Assembly: GCA_003224055.1 (NCBI GenBank)
Contig: QHYE01000043.1
Location: forward strand, 18,872 to 82,871
DNA from: Acidobacteriota bacterium
Lineage (GTDB): Bacteria; Acidobacteriota; Terriglobia; Acidiferrales; UBA7541
Length of the DNA stretch: 64,000 bases
Direction of reading: 5' to 3'
Positions 16,947-25,930 of the stretch are shown in pieces; position 1 is the stretch's first letter, and every line of letters starts with the position of its first letter. The translations under genes and the position numbers were made by a program. Under the pieces are notes generated by a model that saw only the letters and a list, made by a program, of their open reading frames with translations, did no database searches and had not been told where the DNA came from.

Positions 16947-18563
16947 ATGAACATCCCAATCCTTAATTCGATTTTCAGTTATCTCCAGGGAGACGGCGCC
17001 GTCGTTCTCCCGGAGATGCAATTGACGCTGTTCGGCTTGGGCATTCTGCTGATCGGGTTTTCCGTCGATGAGTCCATGGAGAACAATTGGTTCTGGAGGC
17101 TTTTCTTTAAGGACTTCAGCGCGAAGGCCGCATTCGCGGGCGTGCTGTTCAGCGGCCTCTCATTATGGAAGCTGCGGGGACGGGTCGCTGGCAGCGGCAC
17201 ACTCTCTGGATTTCACGAGTCGGTTGTCGTGGATGGCTTCCTGATTTTCTTCGCCGCGCTGTTTCTCATTTCCACAGCGCTGGTCATTCTTCTCTCCGTG
17301 AAATACCTGGAGATCGAAAGAGAGCAGGAAGGAGAGTATTACGCGCTTCTGCTGTTCGCGTGTGTCGGCATGATGCTGATGGCGTCCGGCGTGGACCTGA
17401 TCGTCATGTTCCTCGGGCTGGAGACGATGGCGCTGAGCTTCTATGTTCTGACCGGTTTCTTGCGGCGCGAGAAGCGTTCGAACGAGGCCGCACTCAAATA
17501 CGTCCTCCTTGGCGCTTTCAGCTCCGGGATTCTTGCCTATGGATTTTCACTTCTTTATGGGCTGAGCGCCTCCACGAACATCAGTGCGATTCGCGGGGCT
17601 CTCGAAGGGCGCGAAGACCTTGTCCGCCGGATTGTTATCAGCCAGCAGGCGGGACCAGCCGGCGAGCAGATGCGGCAATTCTTTGCCGCGCGGGCACCGA
17701 TGGCCCTGCATTTCGATCCCTTCACGCTCCAAATTTTGCCGCTGCTTGCCTTCGTGCTGATCGCCGTGGGCTTGTTTTTCAAAGTCGCAGCCGTGCCGTT
17801 TCATCAGTGGGCGCCGGACGTTTACGAAGGCGCGCCCACGCCAATCACGGCATATGTGAGTGTCGCTTCCAAGACTGCGAGCTTCGCGTTGGTTCTGCGT
17901 TTGTTCCTGGTGGTCTTTTCCATTTCGCAGGCAACGTGGATTTATCTCATCGCAGGCGTGGCAGTCGCTTCGCTGACCTGGGGAAATCTTGCGGCGCTGA
18001 CGCAGACGAACGTCAAGAGGCTGCTTGCGTATTCCTCGATATCGCATGTGGGCTACATCCTGCTCGGCCTCGTCGCGGGGAATGAGACCGGTCTTGTGGG
18101 CATCGCGTACTATTTGTTTGCCTATGTGTTCATGACGGCGGGCGCGTTCGCCGTGATCATCGTGCTCCGCCAGAAGGGCGTGATCGGCGACGAACTCGAG
18201 GACCTGAATGGCCTCTACCAGCGCAGCCCCGCAGCGGCGGTCTTGCTGCTGATCTTCATGCTTTCGCTCGCGGGAATCCCGCCGACCGCGGGATTCATGG
18301 GCAAGTATTTCATCTTCCTCTCGCTCATCGAATCGAAGCATCCTGTGCTTGCGGTGTTCGCGGTGTTGTACATCGTTCCCGCGCTTTACTACTACTTCCG
18401 CATCATCGTGCACGCCTGGCTCAAGCAGCCGGGTGAAGCGGCGCATCCTGTCATGACCAATGCGCAGGCCGTGGCGCTCGGCGTAACGGTGTTTGTCACG
18501 CTGGCCGCCGGGTTGTATCCTGAACCGTTCACGCGGCTCGCGCACTATGCCTTCGGACTCTAA
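16947..18563 (+). CDS. nuoN: Complex I antiporter-like subunit NuoN, copy 1
   Basis: Proton-pumping subunit next to NuoK, 538 residues. Motifs include MFLGLETMALSFYVLTGFLRREKRSNEAALKYVLLGAFSSGILAYG with the TM5 Glu, LFFKVAAVPFHQWAPDVYEGAPTPITAYVSVASKTASFA, and TNVKRLLAYSSISHVGYILLGL. A hydrophilic insertion of about 40 residues (SASTNISAIRGALEGREDLVRRI...) follows transmembrane helix 6 and is much longer than in copy 2. The stop codon lies inside the start region of atpZ (17-base overlap), tying the nuo and atp genes into one transcript. Confidence 0.95.
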   Translation: MNIPILNSIFSYLQGDGAVVLPEMQLTLFGLGILLIGFSVDESMENNWFWRLFFKDFSAKAAFAGVLFSGLSLWKLRGRVAGSGTLSGFHESVVVDGFLIFFAALFLISTALVILLSVKYLEIEREQEGEYYALLLFACVGMMLMASGVDLIVMFLGLETMALSFYVLTGFLRREKRSNEAALKYVLLGAFSSGILAYGFSLLYGLSASTNISAIRGALEGREDLVRRIVISQQAGPAGEQMRQFFAARAPMALHFDPFTLQILPLLAFVLIAVGLFFKVAAVPFHQWAPDVYEGAPTPITAYVSVASKTASFALVLRLFLVVFSISQATWIYLIAGVAVASLTWGNLAALTQTNVKRLLAYSSISHVGYILLGLVAGNETGLVGIAYYLFAYVFMTAGAFAVIIVLRQKGVIGDELEDLNGLYQRSPAAAVLLLIFMLSLAGIPPTAGFMGKYFIFLSLIESKHPVLAVFAVLYIVPALYYYFRIIVHAWLKQPGEAAHPVMTNAQAVALGVTVFVTLAAGLYPEPFTRLAHYAFGL

Positions 18564-18819
18564 GCCAGAGGAAAGCCCTCCGGAATCACCTCCAAAAAAG
18601 CCGCAGGATTTTGCGTCCCAGTCTGCGCTTGCCCTGGAGCTGCCGTTCACCTTCGTGGGCGCGATTGTGGTCGGCGGCGCGATTGGATACTTTCTTGACG
18701 GTTGGCTGCACACGGGACCGTGGCTCATGATGGTGTTCGGTGGATTGGGCTTTTACGCCGGCATTCGTGAAGTGCTGCGCCGGCTGCCAGGCGGAAACAA
18801 TGGGAGCAAGAGTGGCTGA
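18547..18819 (+). CDS. atpZ: AtpZ/AtpI-family F-ATPase assembly membrane protein
   Basis: 90 residues: a polar Pro/Ser/Glu-rich N-terminus (about 35 residues), then two transmembrane helices with LELPFTFVGAIVVGGAIGYFLDGWLHTGPWLMMVFGGLGFYAGIREVLR. This matches the small AtpZ group (Gly-rich helix 1, G-x-x-L-D-x-x-x-x-T, and the G-F-x-x-G-x-R-E end) found before F0 genes. ATG 18547 overlaps the end of nuoN by 17 bases, and the gene overlaps the next by 20. AtpZ is proposed to help F0 assembly or metal uptake; the exact role is not settled. Confidence 0.85.
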   Translation: MPSDSKPEESPPESPPKKPQDFASQSALALELPFTFVGAIVVGGAIGYFLDGWLHTGPWLMMVFGGLGFYAGIREVLRRLPGGNNGSKSG

Positions 18820-19216
18820 ACCCGTTGCAGGCGCTCTAACGGAGCGGCGCATCGCTTGGCTTACGCTTCTGTTTGGATTCACCGCTGCGGCCTTCCTCGC
18901 CGTGGCACACCAAAAAGTATGGGCCGCAGGTCTGGCAATCGGAACGGTTTTAGCTTGGCTTAATTTTCGCTGGCTGAAGCGCGGACTTGACGCCCTGGTG
19001 CTCGCTTCTAAAGCTCAAGAAGGCCGCGAAAAACCGCAAGTGCCTCTCGCCACTTACTTCACGGCCATCTTTCGCTACGGGTTGCTCGCCCTCGCCGTCT
19101 ATGTTATTTTTGAATATCTACACGTTCCCCTTGGCAGCATGGTTGCGGGTTTGTGCGCCTTAGCAGCCGCGACGATCGCGGCTAGTGTGTGGGAAATACT
19201 GCGCCCCTTGGACTAA
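18800..19216 (+). CDS. atpI: ATP synthase subunit I (AtpI family)
   Basis: 138 residues from ATG 18800, with a GGCGGA ribosome-binding site 4-9 bases before it. Four hydrophobic segments (ERRIAWLTLLFGFTAAAFLAV, VWAAGLAIGTVLAWLNFRWL, YGLLALAVYVIFEYLHV, AGLCALAAATIAASVWEIL), with charged N-terminus and central loop, match the size and layout of ATP synthase subunit I, which assists c-ring assembly. Assignment rests mainly on topology and position, right before atpB. The upstream frame to 18740 overlaps atpZ and is not preferred. Confidence 0.8.
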   Translation: MGARVAEPVAGALTERRIAWLTLLFGFTAAAFLAVAHQKVWAAGLAIGTVLAWLNFRWLKRGLDALVLASKAQEGREKPQVPLATYFTAIFRYGLLALAVYVIFEYLHVPLGSMVAGLCALAAATIAASVWEILRPLD

Positions 19217-19219
19217 CGG

Positions 19220-20035
19220 ATGGAAGAACACCTACTTGGCATAACGAAACTGCTGAATCATATCTTGGGACCACTGGCCCTTTCGCTGCTTCACGCGCTG
19301 CACATCACCCCGGAGAATCCAGAGGTGCCTATTCCGCAGCATGTCGTGATGGGCCTCGTTGTACTTCTGATTGGAACTCTGGCTGCACTCTTTCTCCGCT
19401 CACGCTTGTCAGCGGAAAGGCCCGGGGCCGCGCAACAAGTCGCGGAGATGCTCCTCACGAATCCTCTGGGCATCGGCATCCGTGATCTGCTAGAAGAAAA
19501 TACGGGTCATGAGGCTCTGCGATACATCGCCTTTGTTGGGACGATCTCGATCTTCGTACTTCTGGGCAATTTGATGGGTGTTTTGCCCTTTTTTGCCTCG
19601 CCGACTGGAAATATTAGCGTTCCGCTGGCTTGCGCCATTCTCACCTTTTTCTATTTCAATTGGCAGGGCATCCGGCATCATGGCGTCGGCGGATACTTGA
19701 AGCACTTCGCAGGTCCTGTCTGGTGGCTAGCGTGGCTGATTTTTCCCGTGGAAATTATCAGCACGACAGCGCGCCTGCTCTCTTTGACCGTTCGTCTTTG
19801 GGCAAACATCTTCGCGAGCGACATGATCTACGGCATTTTTCTCAGCCTGCTCGCCGCACCCGCCCTATGGGGATGGACCAAGACACCGGCCCTTGGGGTC
19901 ATCCTGGGAGTCTTTCCCGCCGTTCTACCGCTGGCCTTTATCGGCCTGCACATCTTTGTTTCAATTATTCAGGCGTATGTCTTCACCATTCTGCCGTCGG
20001 TGTATATCGGCATGGCCACGGCGGAAGAGCACTAA
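19220..20035 (+). CDS. atpB: F0F1 ATP synthase subunit a
   Basis: The stator membrane subunit that carries the proton half-channels, 271 residues. The essential arginine is in SLTVRLWANIFASDMIYGIF (helix 4 of the a subunit), and the terminal helix FIGLHIFVSIIQAYVFTILPSVYIGMA carries the conserved Gln. Other conserved parts are NLMGVLPFFASPTGNISVPLACAI. It starts 4 bases after atpI. atpE follows about 95 bases later. F1 genes and atpF/atpH are not in this window, so the ATPase genes are split as in many Acidobacteriota and other phyla. Confidence 0.95.
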   Translation: MEEHLLGITKLLNHILGPLALSLLHALHITPENPEVPIPQHVVMGLVVLLIGTLAALFLRSRLSAERPGAAQQVAEMLLTNPLGIGIRDLLEENTGHEALRYIAFVGTISIFVLLGNLMGVLPFFASPTGNISVPLACAILTFFYFNWQGIRHHGVGGYLKHFAGPVWWLAWLIFPVEIISTTARLLSLTVRLWANIFASDMIYGIFLSLLAAPALWGWTKTPALGVILGVFPAVLPLAFIGLHIFVSIIQAYVFTILPSVYIGMATAEEH

Positions 20036-20130
20036 CGCTGCAAAAAGAGTTTTAGTCGCTGTCCAGCGTGAGCCCGGCTGCACGGTGTCCGGGAACCACC
20101 TCCTGGCGGCAATCTCATGAGGAGGAAGTT

Positions 20131-20454
20131 ATGAAGAAAACTGCAGTAGTGTTCGTTGCGCTCATCGCAATCTTGGCGATTGCGCCGTCCGCATTCGCAC
20201 AGGGCGGTGTACCGGAAAAGGCGCCTATCAATACCACCACGCTCGCTCTGGCTGACGGTTTCGGCCTGGATATCGGAGCATTTGGCGGAGCACTCGGCCA
20301 GGGCCGGATCGCGTCTGCGGCTTGCGAGGGAATCGCGCGCAATCCTGGAGCTGCGGGCAATATCCGTGCGGCAATGTTGCTCGGCCTGGTGTTCGTCGAA
20401 ACGCTCTCGCTGTTCACATTCGTGTTGGGGATCCTCCTCTACTTCAAGTTCTAA
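20131..20454 (+). CDS. atpE: F0F1 ATP synthase subunit c, with N-terminal signal-like extension
   Basis: 107 residues from ATG 20131, preceded by GGAGGAAG. The first 23 residues (MKKTAVVFVALIAILAIAPS-AFAQ) look like a cleavable signal peptide with AFA-Q. The mature hairpin has FGLDIGAFGGALGQGRIASAACEGIARNPGAAGNIRAAMLL, including the polar loop R-N-P, and helix 2 with ion-binding Glu in GLVFVETLSLFTF. The Gln of GQG and the Glu-Thr pair resemble part of a sodium-binding signature, but the following Leu and Phe do not, so ion specificity is open. A terminator follows. Confidence 0.93.
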   Translation: MKKTAVVFVALIAILAIAPSAFAQGGVPEKAPINTTTLALADGFGLDIGAFGGALGQGRIASAACEGIARNPGAAGNIRAAMLLGLVFVETLSLFTFVLGILLYFKF

Positions 20455-20475
20455 GTCCTAATACTTACAGAATTC

Positions 20476-20515
20476 AACGGCCCGGAAGCGCAAGCCTCCG
20501 GGCCGTTTTCTTTTC
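20476..20515 (+). terminator. Rho-independent terminator of the nuo-atp operon
   Basis: AACGGCCCGGA (20476-20486) pairs perfectly with TCCGGGCCGTT (20497-20507), an 11-base-pair stem with a 10-base loop, followed by TTTCTTTTC. It lies 22 bases after atpE and 65 bases before the convergent end of nuoN copy 2. Confidence 0.9.
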
Positions 20516-20579
20516 AGTTCGATAAGTTCAAATGTAAGTGCCGAGCTTCAGCCCCGCCTGCTTCTGCAAACTGGAATTC

Positions 20580-22052
20580 TTAGTGGCCGAAGAGAGTGGG
20601 TTGGAGGATGAAATTGATGACGGGATTCGGCATAAGGCCGAAAAGAATTGTGCCGATAGCTGTGACTGCTAGAACGACACTCACCGTGAGTGGGAATCCT
20701 ACCGGAGCAGCTGCGGCAGACTCCGCGCTCGGCTCGCGCATGTACATCAGTACGATGACGCGCAGGTAGTAATAGGCGCCAATGATGCTGTTGATGGCCA
20801 TCAGCACGGCGAGCCACAGCAGGTGCGAATTCACCGCCGCCTTGAAAATGTAGAACTTGCCGAAAAAGCCCGCCGTGACCGGCAGCCCGAGGAGCGACAG
20901 CAAGTAAATACTCAGCATTGCTGCAACGACGGGCTGGCGCTGCGAGAGCCCGGCGTAATCGTCCAGCGAGAGATTTTTCTCGCCAGCGCCGCCCAACTGC
21001 GAAACGATGGTGAACGCGCCCAGCTTCACCAGTGCATAGCTGAGCAGATAAAAAAGCACCGCTGCATACGCGACTGCTGCTTCCGACCGTCCGCCCTTGG
21101 CCATGGAAGTAACCGCGGCAAACGCAACAAGAATGTAGCCGGCGTGCGCGATTGAACTGTAGGCCAGCAACCGCTTGATGTTCGTCTGTACCAGCGCGCC
21201 GAGATTCCCGGCGAACATCGTCAGCACCGCGAGAATCCAGAACGCCCAGAACCAGAAATGAGTGGCTGCAGGAACCGTGGCGAAGATGCGAAGCAATAGC
21301 GCAAAAGCGGCGGCCTTCGGTCCGGCGGAAAAGAGCGCAGTGACCGGGGTGGGCGCGCCTTCGTAGACATCCGGCGTCCAGATCTGGAACGGCGCCGCGG
21401 CTACTTTGAAGCCCAGGCCGATCAATATCATGGAAAGGCCGAGTTTCAAGAGCGTGCCCAAAGGGTCAGCATCGACCATCATGTCCAGCCTGGTCGTGCC
21501 GGTTGCGCCATATACCAGCGCAATCCCATAAAGAAAAAACGCCGTGGCGAACGAGCCCAGCAGAAAATATTTCATCGCCGATTCGCCGGACTTCAGCGCA
21601 TCGCGACGGTAGCCCGCGAGAATGTAACTCGAAATCGAGCTCATCTCCAGCCCAATGAACGCCGTAAGGAGTTCCTGCGCGGAGGCGAGAACTCCCATCC
21701 CGGCGGTAGCAAACAGCAGCAGCGCATAGAACTCGGCGACCGGAAGGCGCTCGCGATCGAGGTAGGGGCCGGCAGCGAGAACCACTAGGACTGCGACCGT
21801 GCCTACAAGGAGGTGAAAAAAGAAGCTGAACGCGTCCGCCTGGATGAGCCCGTAGAAGCCCGCGCCGGGGTTGCGGAAGGAGAGAAAGGATCCAGCCATT
21901 CCCGCAAGCGCACCGATGAAAGCGAGGGCCGTGAAAAAGTGCCGATTGCGAACAAACGGCTGCAGGAACATCGCCAGCAAACCGAAGCCGCACCAGAGCA
22001 GCTCCGGCAGAACGCGGTAAAAATCGGCGATGGTGGGGATCGCGGAATTCAT
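20580..22052 (-). CDS. nuoN: Complex I antiporter-like subunit NuoN, copy 2
   Basis: 490 residues, last gene of the - strand nuo operon. Motifs: AFIGLEMSSISSYILAGYRRDALKSGESAMKYFLLGSFATAF, GLGFKVAAAPFQIWTPDVYEGAPTPVTALFSAGPKAAAFALLLR with the channel Lys, and TNIKRLLAYSSIAHAGYILVAF. It lacks the long insertion seen in copy 1. It starts one base upstream of the nuoM stop region (TAG then ATG) and ends convergent to atpE. Confidence 0.95.
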   Translation of the reverse strand: MNSAIPTIADFYRVLPELLWCGFGLLAMFLQPFVRNRHFFTALAFIGALAGMAGSFLSFRNPGAGFYGLIQADAFSFFFHLLVGTVAVLVVLAAGPYLDRERLPVAEFYALLLFATAGMGVLASAQELLTAFIGLEMSSISSYILAGYRRDALKSGESAMKYFLLGSFATAFFLYGIALVYGATGTTRLDMMVDADPLGTLLKLGLSMILIGLGFKVAAAPFQIWTPDVYEGAPTPVTALFSAGPKAAAFALLLRIFATVPAATHFWFWAFWILAVLTMFAGNLGALVQTNIKRLLAYSSIAHAGYILVAFAAVTSMAKGGRSEAAVAYAAVLFYLLSYALVKLGAFTIVSQLGGAGEKNLSLDDYAGLSQRQPVVAAMLSIYLLSLLGLPVTAGFFGKFYIFKAAVNSHLLWLAVLMAINSIIGAYYYLRVIVLMYMREPSAESAAAAPVGFPLTVSVVLAVTAIGTILFGLMPNPVINFILQPTLFGH

Positions 22053-23645
22053 CTAGCGGGTTCCGGACCTTTCCGGCGAATCTGCGCTGGCAACTCCAGG
22101 CGCAACTCGCGCAGCTTGCTGCCCGGGCCTCACGGGCGCGGCCGCTTCGTACGGCCGCTGCGGTTCCACCTGATCGATTACCGCTTGAGAGTCCGCCGCG
22201 GTGCGGCGCGTGATGAACACCGAACCAATTCCCATCCACAGCGTCACGACGGCCATGGTGATCAGGATCCACTTCTCACGGGCCGACGCATCGGGGAGCG
22301 TGCGGTTTTTCTCTTTTGTAATTTCGCCGAAGAACACGCGCTGATACGACCATAGCAAATAACACGCCGAGAGAATCACGCCGAGCGCGGCCCACGAGGC
22401 CCATTGCCAATGCCTCTGATAGGTCCCGAGAAGAATCAAGTATTCGCCCACGAACCCATTGAGCATCGGCAGGCCGAGCGAAGAAAGCGCGACGAATAGG
22501 AAAAACGCGGCCAGTTTCGGCATCGGCGTCGCCAGGCCGCCGTACTCGCTGATTTCAAACGTGTGGCGGCGGTCGTACAGCATGCCCACCAGCAAGAATA
22601 GAGCGCCGGTGGAAACTCCATGCGCGAGCATCTGGTAGACCGCGCCTTGCATGGAAATGTTGTGGAACGCGAAGATCCCGAGAACCACGAAGCCGAGGTG
22701 GCTGACGGACGAGTACGCCACAAGCTTCTTCAAATTCGGCTGCACCATGGCCACCAGCGCGCCGTAGATGATTCCGATGATGGCCAGCAGCGCCACCCAT
22801 CTAGCCGCGCGGTGCGAAGCGCCCGGAAAAAGCGGCAGGCAGAAGCGAATCATGCCGTACGTGCCCATCTTCAGCAGCACGCCTGCGAGCATCACGGAGC
22901 CGGCCGTGGGCGCTTCCACGTGCGCGTCGGGCAGCCAGGTGTGCACCGGAAACAGCGGCACCTTGATCGCGAAGGCTACGAAGAAGGCGAGGAACAGCAG
23001 CATCTCGGTACGCGGGGAAAGTGCAAGAAGGCCTGTGGCCAGCATGTTCTGAATGGTCGGCAGATCAAATGTGTTGGTCGCGTTGTAGAGCCAGATGATT
23101 CCGACCAGCATGAAGATCGAGCCCGCCATGGTGTAGAGGATGAATTTCACGGCCGCGTACACGCGCCGCTCGTGGCCCCAGATGCCGATGAGCAGCGCCA
23201 TCGGAATCAACATCACTTCCCAGAAAAGAAAGAAGAGGAACAGATCGAGCGAGAGGAACACACCGACGCCGCCGACTTCCAGCATCAGCAGCATGACGAA
23301 AAATTCTTTCACGCGGTGCTCGATACTCTTCCACGACGCGAGAACCGAGATGGGCGTCAAAAACGTCGTGAGGATCACGAGAAAGATGCTGATGCCGTCC
23401 ACGCCAAGGTGATAGTTGATCGGCGGCTGGTTGATCCAATGGGCGAACTCTTCCAGGCGATAGCCGGCGTCCCCAACACGCACGTAGCGGAGCATCAACA
23501 GCGAGAAGGAGAATTCAGCGGCAGAGACAATGAGCACGATATATCGGATGTATTTGTGATCATCGCCCCGCAGCATCATCAGTGCCAGCGCGCCCGCGGC
23601 AGGGAAGAAGATCAGCACGGAAAGCAAGTGTCCGCCGTGCAGCAT
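22053..23645 (-). CDS. nuoM: Complex I antiporter-like subunit NuoM, copy 2
   Basis: 530 residues from ATG 23645, whose A overlaps the nuoL stop (TGATG). Motifs: YHLGVDGISIFLVILTTFLTP, LFLFFLFWEVMLIPMALLIGIWG with the TM5 Glu, AFAIKVPLFPVHTWLPDAHVEAPTAGSVMLAGVLLKMGTYGM with the channel Lys, and PNLKKLVAYSSVSHLGF. The longer open frame to 23732 overlaps nuoL and is not used. The C-terminal 40 residues are polar and variable. Confidence 0.95.
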   Translation of the reverse strand: MLHGGHLLSVLIFFPAAGALALMMLRGDDHKYIRYIVLIVSAAEFSFSLLMLRYVRVGDAGYRLEEFAHWINQPPINYHLGVDGISIFLVILTTFLTPISVLASWKSIEHRVKEFFVMLLMLEVGGVGVFLSLDLFLFFLFWEVMLIPMALLIGIWGHERRVYAAVKFILYTMAGSIFMLVGIIWLYNATNTFDLPTIQNMLATGLLALSPRTEMLLFLAFFVAFAIKVPLFPVHTWLPDAHVEAPTAGSVMLAGVLLKMGTYGMIRFCLPLFPGASHRAARWVALLAIIGIIYGALVAMVQPNLKKLVAYSSVSHLGFVVLGIFAFHNISMQGAVYQMLAHGVSTGALFLLVGMLYDRRHTFEISEYGGLATPMPKLAAFFLFVALSSLGLPMLNGFVGEYLILLGTYQRHWQWASWAALGVILSACYLLWSYQRVFFGEITKEKNRTLPDASAREKWILITMAVVTLWMGIGSVFITRRTAADSQAVIDQVEPQRPYEAAAPVRPGQQAARVAPGVASADSPERSGTR

Positions 23646-25627
23646 CAACGCACCCACCCGAGGACCGGTTTTCCCGCGCCCGGCCAGAGGAAGATCACCG
23701 CGATCAGCACTAGCGCTCCGATGACCACCCACACCGCGTAGCTGCGCGTGTTCCCCGATTGTGTGTGGCGGGTGCGATCACCGACAGCGGTAATGCCGTC
23801 TGCAAGCCCGTTCACCGCGCCATCGATGGCCGCCACGTCCGCGGTCTTCCAAAGCACGTTCGTGGAAATCCAGAGCAGCGGCTTGACGATCGTCGCCGCG
23901 TACAACTCGTCAACGTAATATTTGTTAAGCAGCGTCGTGTACACCCCCTTCATCGACTTGGCGAGCCCCTCCGCTTTTTCCGGCCGCTTGAGATACAGCC
24001 AGTATGCGTTGGCAAGACCAAGGAGAGCCGATACCACGGCGACCACCGCGAGCGTGAGTTCGAAGCTGTGAGCTGCCGCTTCGCTCAAGACTTCGGCGCC
24101 TTCGTGCGAGCCGAACACCGGCGTCAGAAAGTTTGCGAAATAGTCCGGACCGCCCCAAAGTGCAGGCGCGGCTACCCAGCCGCCGATTACGGAGAGCACG
24201 GCGAGCGCCACCAGCGGCCCAAGCATGCTCCACGGCGATTCATGGACGTGTACTTTGTGCTCATCGTAGCGCGGCTTCCCGTGAAAAGTAAGGAAGATCA
24301 AACGGAACATGTAAAACGAAGTGAGTAGAGCAGTAAGTAACCCGAGCGCGTACAGCGGATGGCCGCCCGGGATCTGAAAAGCGCTCAGAAGGATGGCATC
24401 CTTGCTGAAGAATCCGGCAAGCGGAGGAATGCCCGCAATCGCCAGTGTGGCGATCAGCATGGTCACGTAGGTGTACTTGATCTTTTTGCTGAGGCCGCCC
24501 ATGTGGCGCATGTCCTGTTCGCCGCCCATGGCGTGAATCACGGAACCAGCAGCCAGAAAGAGCAGCGCCTTAAAAAAGGCATGCGTCAACAGGTGAAAAA
24601 TGCCCGCGGAGAACGCGCCAACCCCGCACGCCAGGAACATGTAACCGAGCTGACTGACCGTCGAGTAGGCCAAAACTTTCTTGATGTCCGTCTGCACCAG
24701 TCCGATGGTGGCGGCGAAAAACGCCGTGGCGCAGCCCACGATGGCCACAACGACCAGCGCCGTTTCGGAATGCGTGAAGAGCACGTGAGAGCGAGCCACA
24801 ACATACACGCCCGCAGTCACCATGGTGGCCGCGTGAATCAGCGCACTGACCGGCGTCGGCCCTTCCATCGCGTCCGGGAGCCACACGTACAGCGGAAGCT
24901 GCGCGGATTTCCCGCAAGCACCCATGAACAGCAGCAGGCATGCAACCGTGAACGTGCCGAATTGTCCCCAACCCTCCGGACCCCAGCTAGGGTTGGAGGC
25001 AGCCTGGAAAAGTGCGGTGAAGTCCAGGGTGCGGAACGTCCGGAACAGCAAGAACATTCCGAGCATGAAGCCGAAGTCACCGATGCGGTTGACGATGAAC
25101 GCCTTCTTCCCTGCATCTGACGCCGACTTCCTAAGGAAATAAAATCCGATCAGCAAATAGCTGCACAAGCCGACGCCTTCCCAGCCAACAAAGAGAAGCA
25201 AGTAGTTTGCCGCGAGCACCAGAATTAGCATGAAGAACATGAACAGATTGAGATACGAGAAGAAGCGGTAGTAGCCGCCTTCATGCGCCATATATCCGGT
25301 CGCATAAATGTGGATGAGCCAGCCGACGCCGGTCACCACCAGCACCATGACCACGGTGAGCTGGTCCATCTGCAGATCAAAGCCCGCCCGGAAATTCCCC
25401 GCAGTAATCCAGGTGAAGAATTCCTTGCGGAAGAGAACCTGCCCCGATTCAAAAAATTCCCGCACCGCCTCGAGCGCGCAGGCGAACGACAGTCCCGTCG
25501 ACCCCAGCGCCACCCAGTTCACGGTCTTGTTCGCCCACTTCGCGCCAAAAAGTCCATTGATCGCCGAGCCCAGCAGCGGCAGCAGCTGGACAATCCACAA
25601 ATATTCGAGCATCGGGCGCGTCGGCAT
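23645..25627 (-). CDS. nuoL: Complex I antiporter-like subunit NuoL, copy 2
   Basis: 660 residues from ATG 25627, overlapping the nuoK stop by one base. It has the NuoL landmarks YMAHEGGYYRFFSYLNLFMFF, LLLFVGWEGVGLCSYLLIGFYFLRKSASDAGKKAFIVNRIGD, ACGKSAQLPLYVWLPDAMEGPTPVSALIHAATMVTAGVYV and TDIKKVLAYSTVSQLGYMFLACG, then the C-terminal lateral-helix region. The upstream open frame to 25774 is a shadow of nuoK. A weaker start MLEYLW lies five codons in. Confidence 0.95.
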   Translation of the reverse strand: MPTRPMLEYLWIVQLLPLLGSAINGLFGAKWANKTVNWVALGSTGLSFACALEAVREFFESGQVLFRKEFFTWITAGNFRAGFDLQMDQLTVVMVLVVTGVGWLIHIYATGYMAHEGGYYRFFSYLNLFMFFMLILVLAANYLLLFVGWEGVGLCSYLLIGFYFLRKSASDAGKKAFIVNRIGDFGFMLGMFLLFRTFRTLDFTALFQAASNPSWGPEGWGQFGTFTVACLLLFMGACGKSAQLPLYVWLPDAMEGPTPVSALIHAATMVTAGVYVVARSHVLFTHSETALVVVAIVGCATAFFAATIGLVQTDIKKVLAYSTVSQLGYMFLACGVGAFSAGIFHLLTHAFFKALLFLAAGSVIHAMGGEQDMRHMGGLSKKIKYTYVTMLIATLAIAGIPPLAGFFSKDAILLSAFQIPGGHPLYALGLLTALLTSFYMFRLIFLTFHGKPRYDEHKVHVHESPWSMLGPLVALAVLSVIGGWVAAPALWGGPDYFANFLTPVFGSHEGAEVLSEAAAHSFELTLAVVAVVSALLGLANAYWLYLKRPEKAEGLAKSMKGVYTTLLNKYYVDELYAATIVKPLLWISTNVLWKTADVAAIDGAVNGLADGITAVGDRTRHTQSGNTRSYAVWVVIGALVLIAVIFLWPGAGKPVLGWVR

Positions 25628-25929
25628 CAGAGTTTCATCAGGTCCACGCGCTCGACGTTCAGTGTCTGCCGGTTGCGCGCAATCAGAATGATGATTCCCA
25701 GGCCCACGGCCGCTTCCGCCGCCGCCACAACAATCACGAACAGCACAAATACCTGCCCATCCAGCTTTCCCCACGCCTGGCTGAACGCCACAAACGCGAG
25801 ATTGACGGCATTCAGCATCAGCTCAATGCTCATGAAAATCGTGATGATGTTGCGCTTGAAAACAAACGCAAACACGCCGATTCCGAACAAAATCGCGCTC
25901 AGAATGATGTAGTAGTTCGTCGGCACCAT
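25627..25929 (-). CDS. nuoK: Complex I subunit NuoK, copy 2
   Basis: 100 residues, three transmembrane helices. Buried glutamates are present in IFMSIELMLNAVNLAFVAF and in VAAAEAAVGLGIIILIARNR. ATG 25929 follows the nuoJ stop by one base; the stop TGA overlaps the nuoL ATG. It aligns over its full length with copy 1 at 12889-13191. Confidence 0.95.
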   Translation of the reverse strand: MVPTNYYIILSAILFGIGVFAFVFKRNIITIFMSIELMLNAVNLAFVAFSQAWGKLDGQVFVLFVIVVAAAEAAVGLGIIILIARNRQTLNVERVDLMKL

Positions 25930-25930
25930 T

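Noticed and set aside
22620..23741. 373-codon + strand frame over nuoM copy 2
   Set aside because: Composition rich in His, Arg, Glu and Gln with no domain; exact antisense of a clear NuoM gene.
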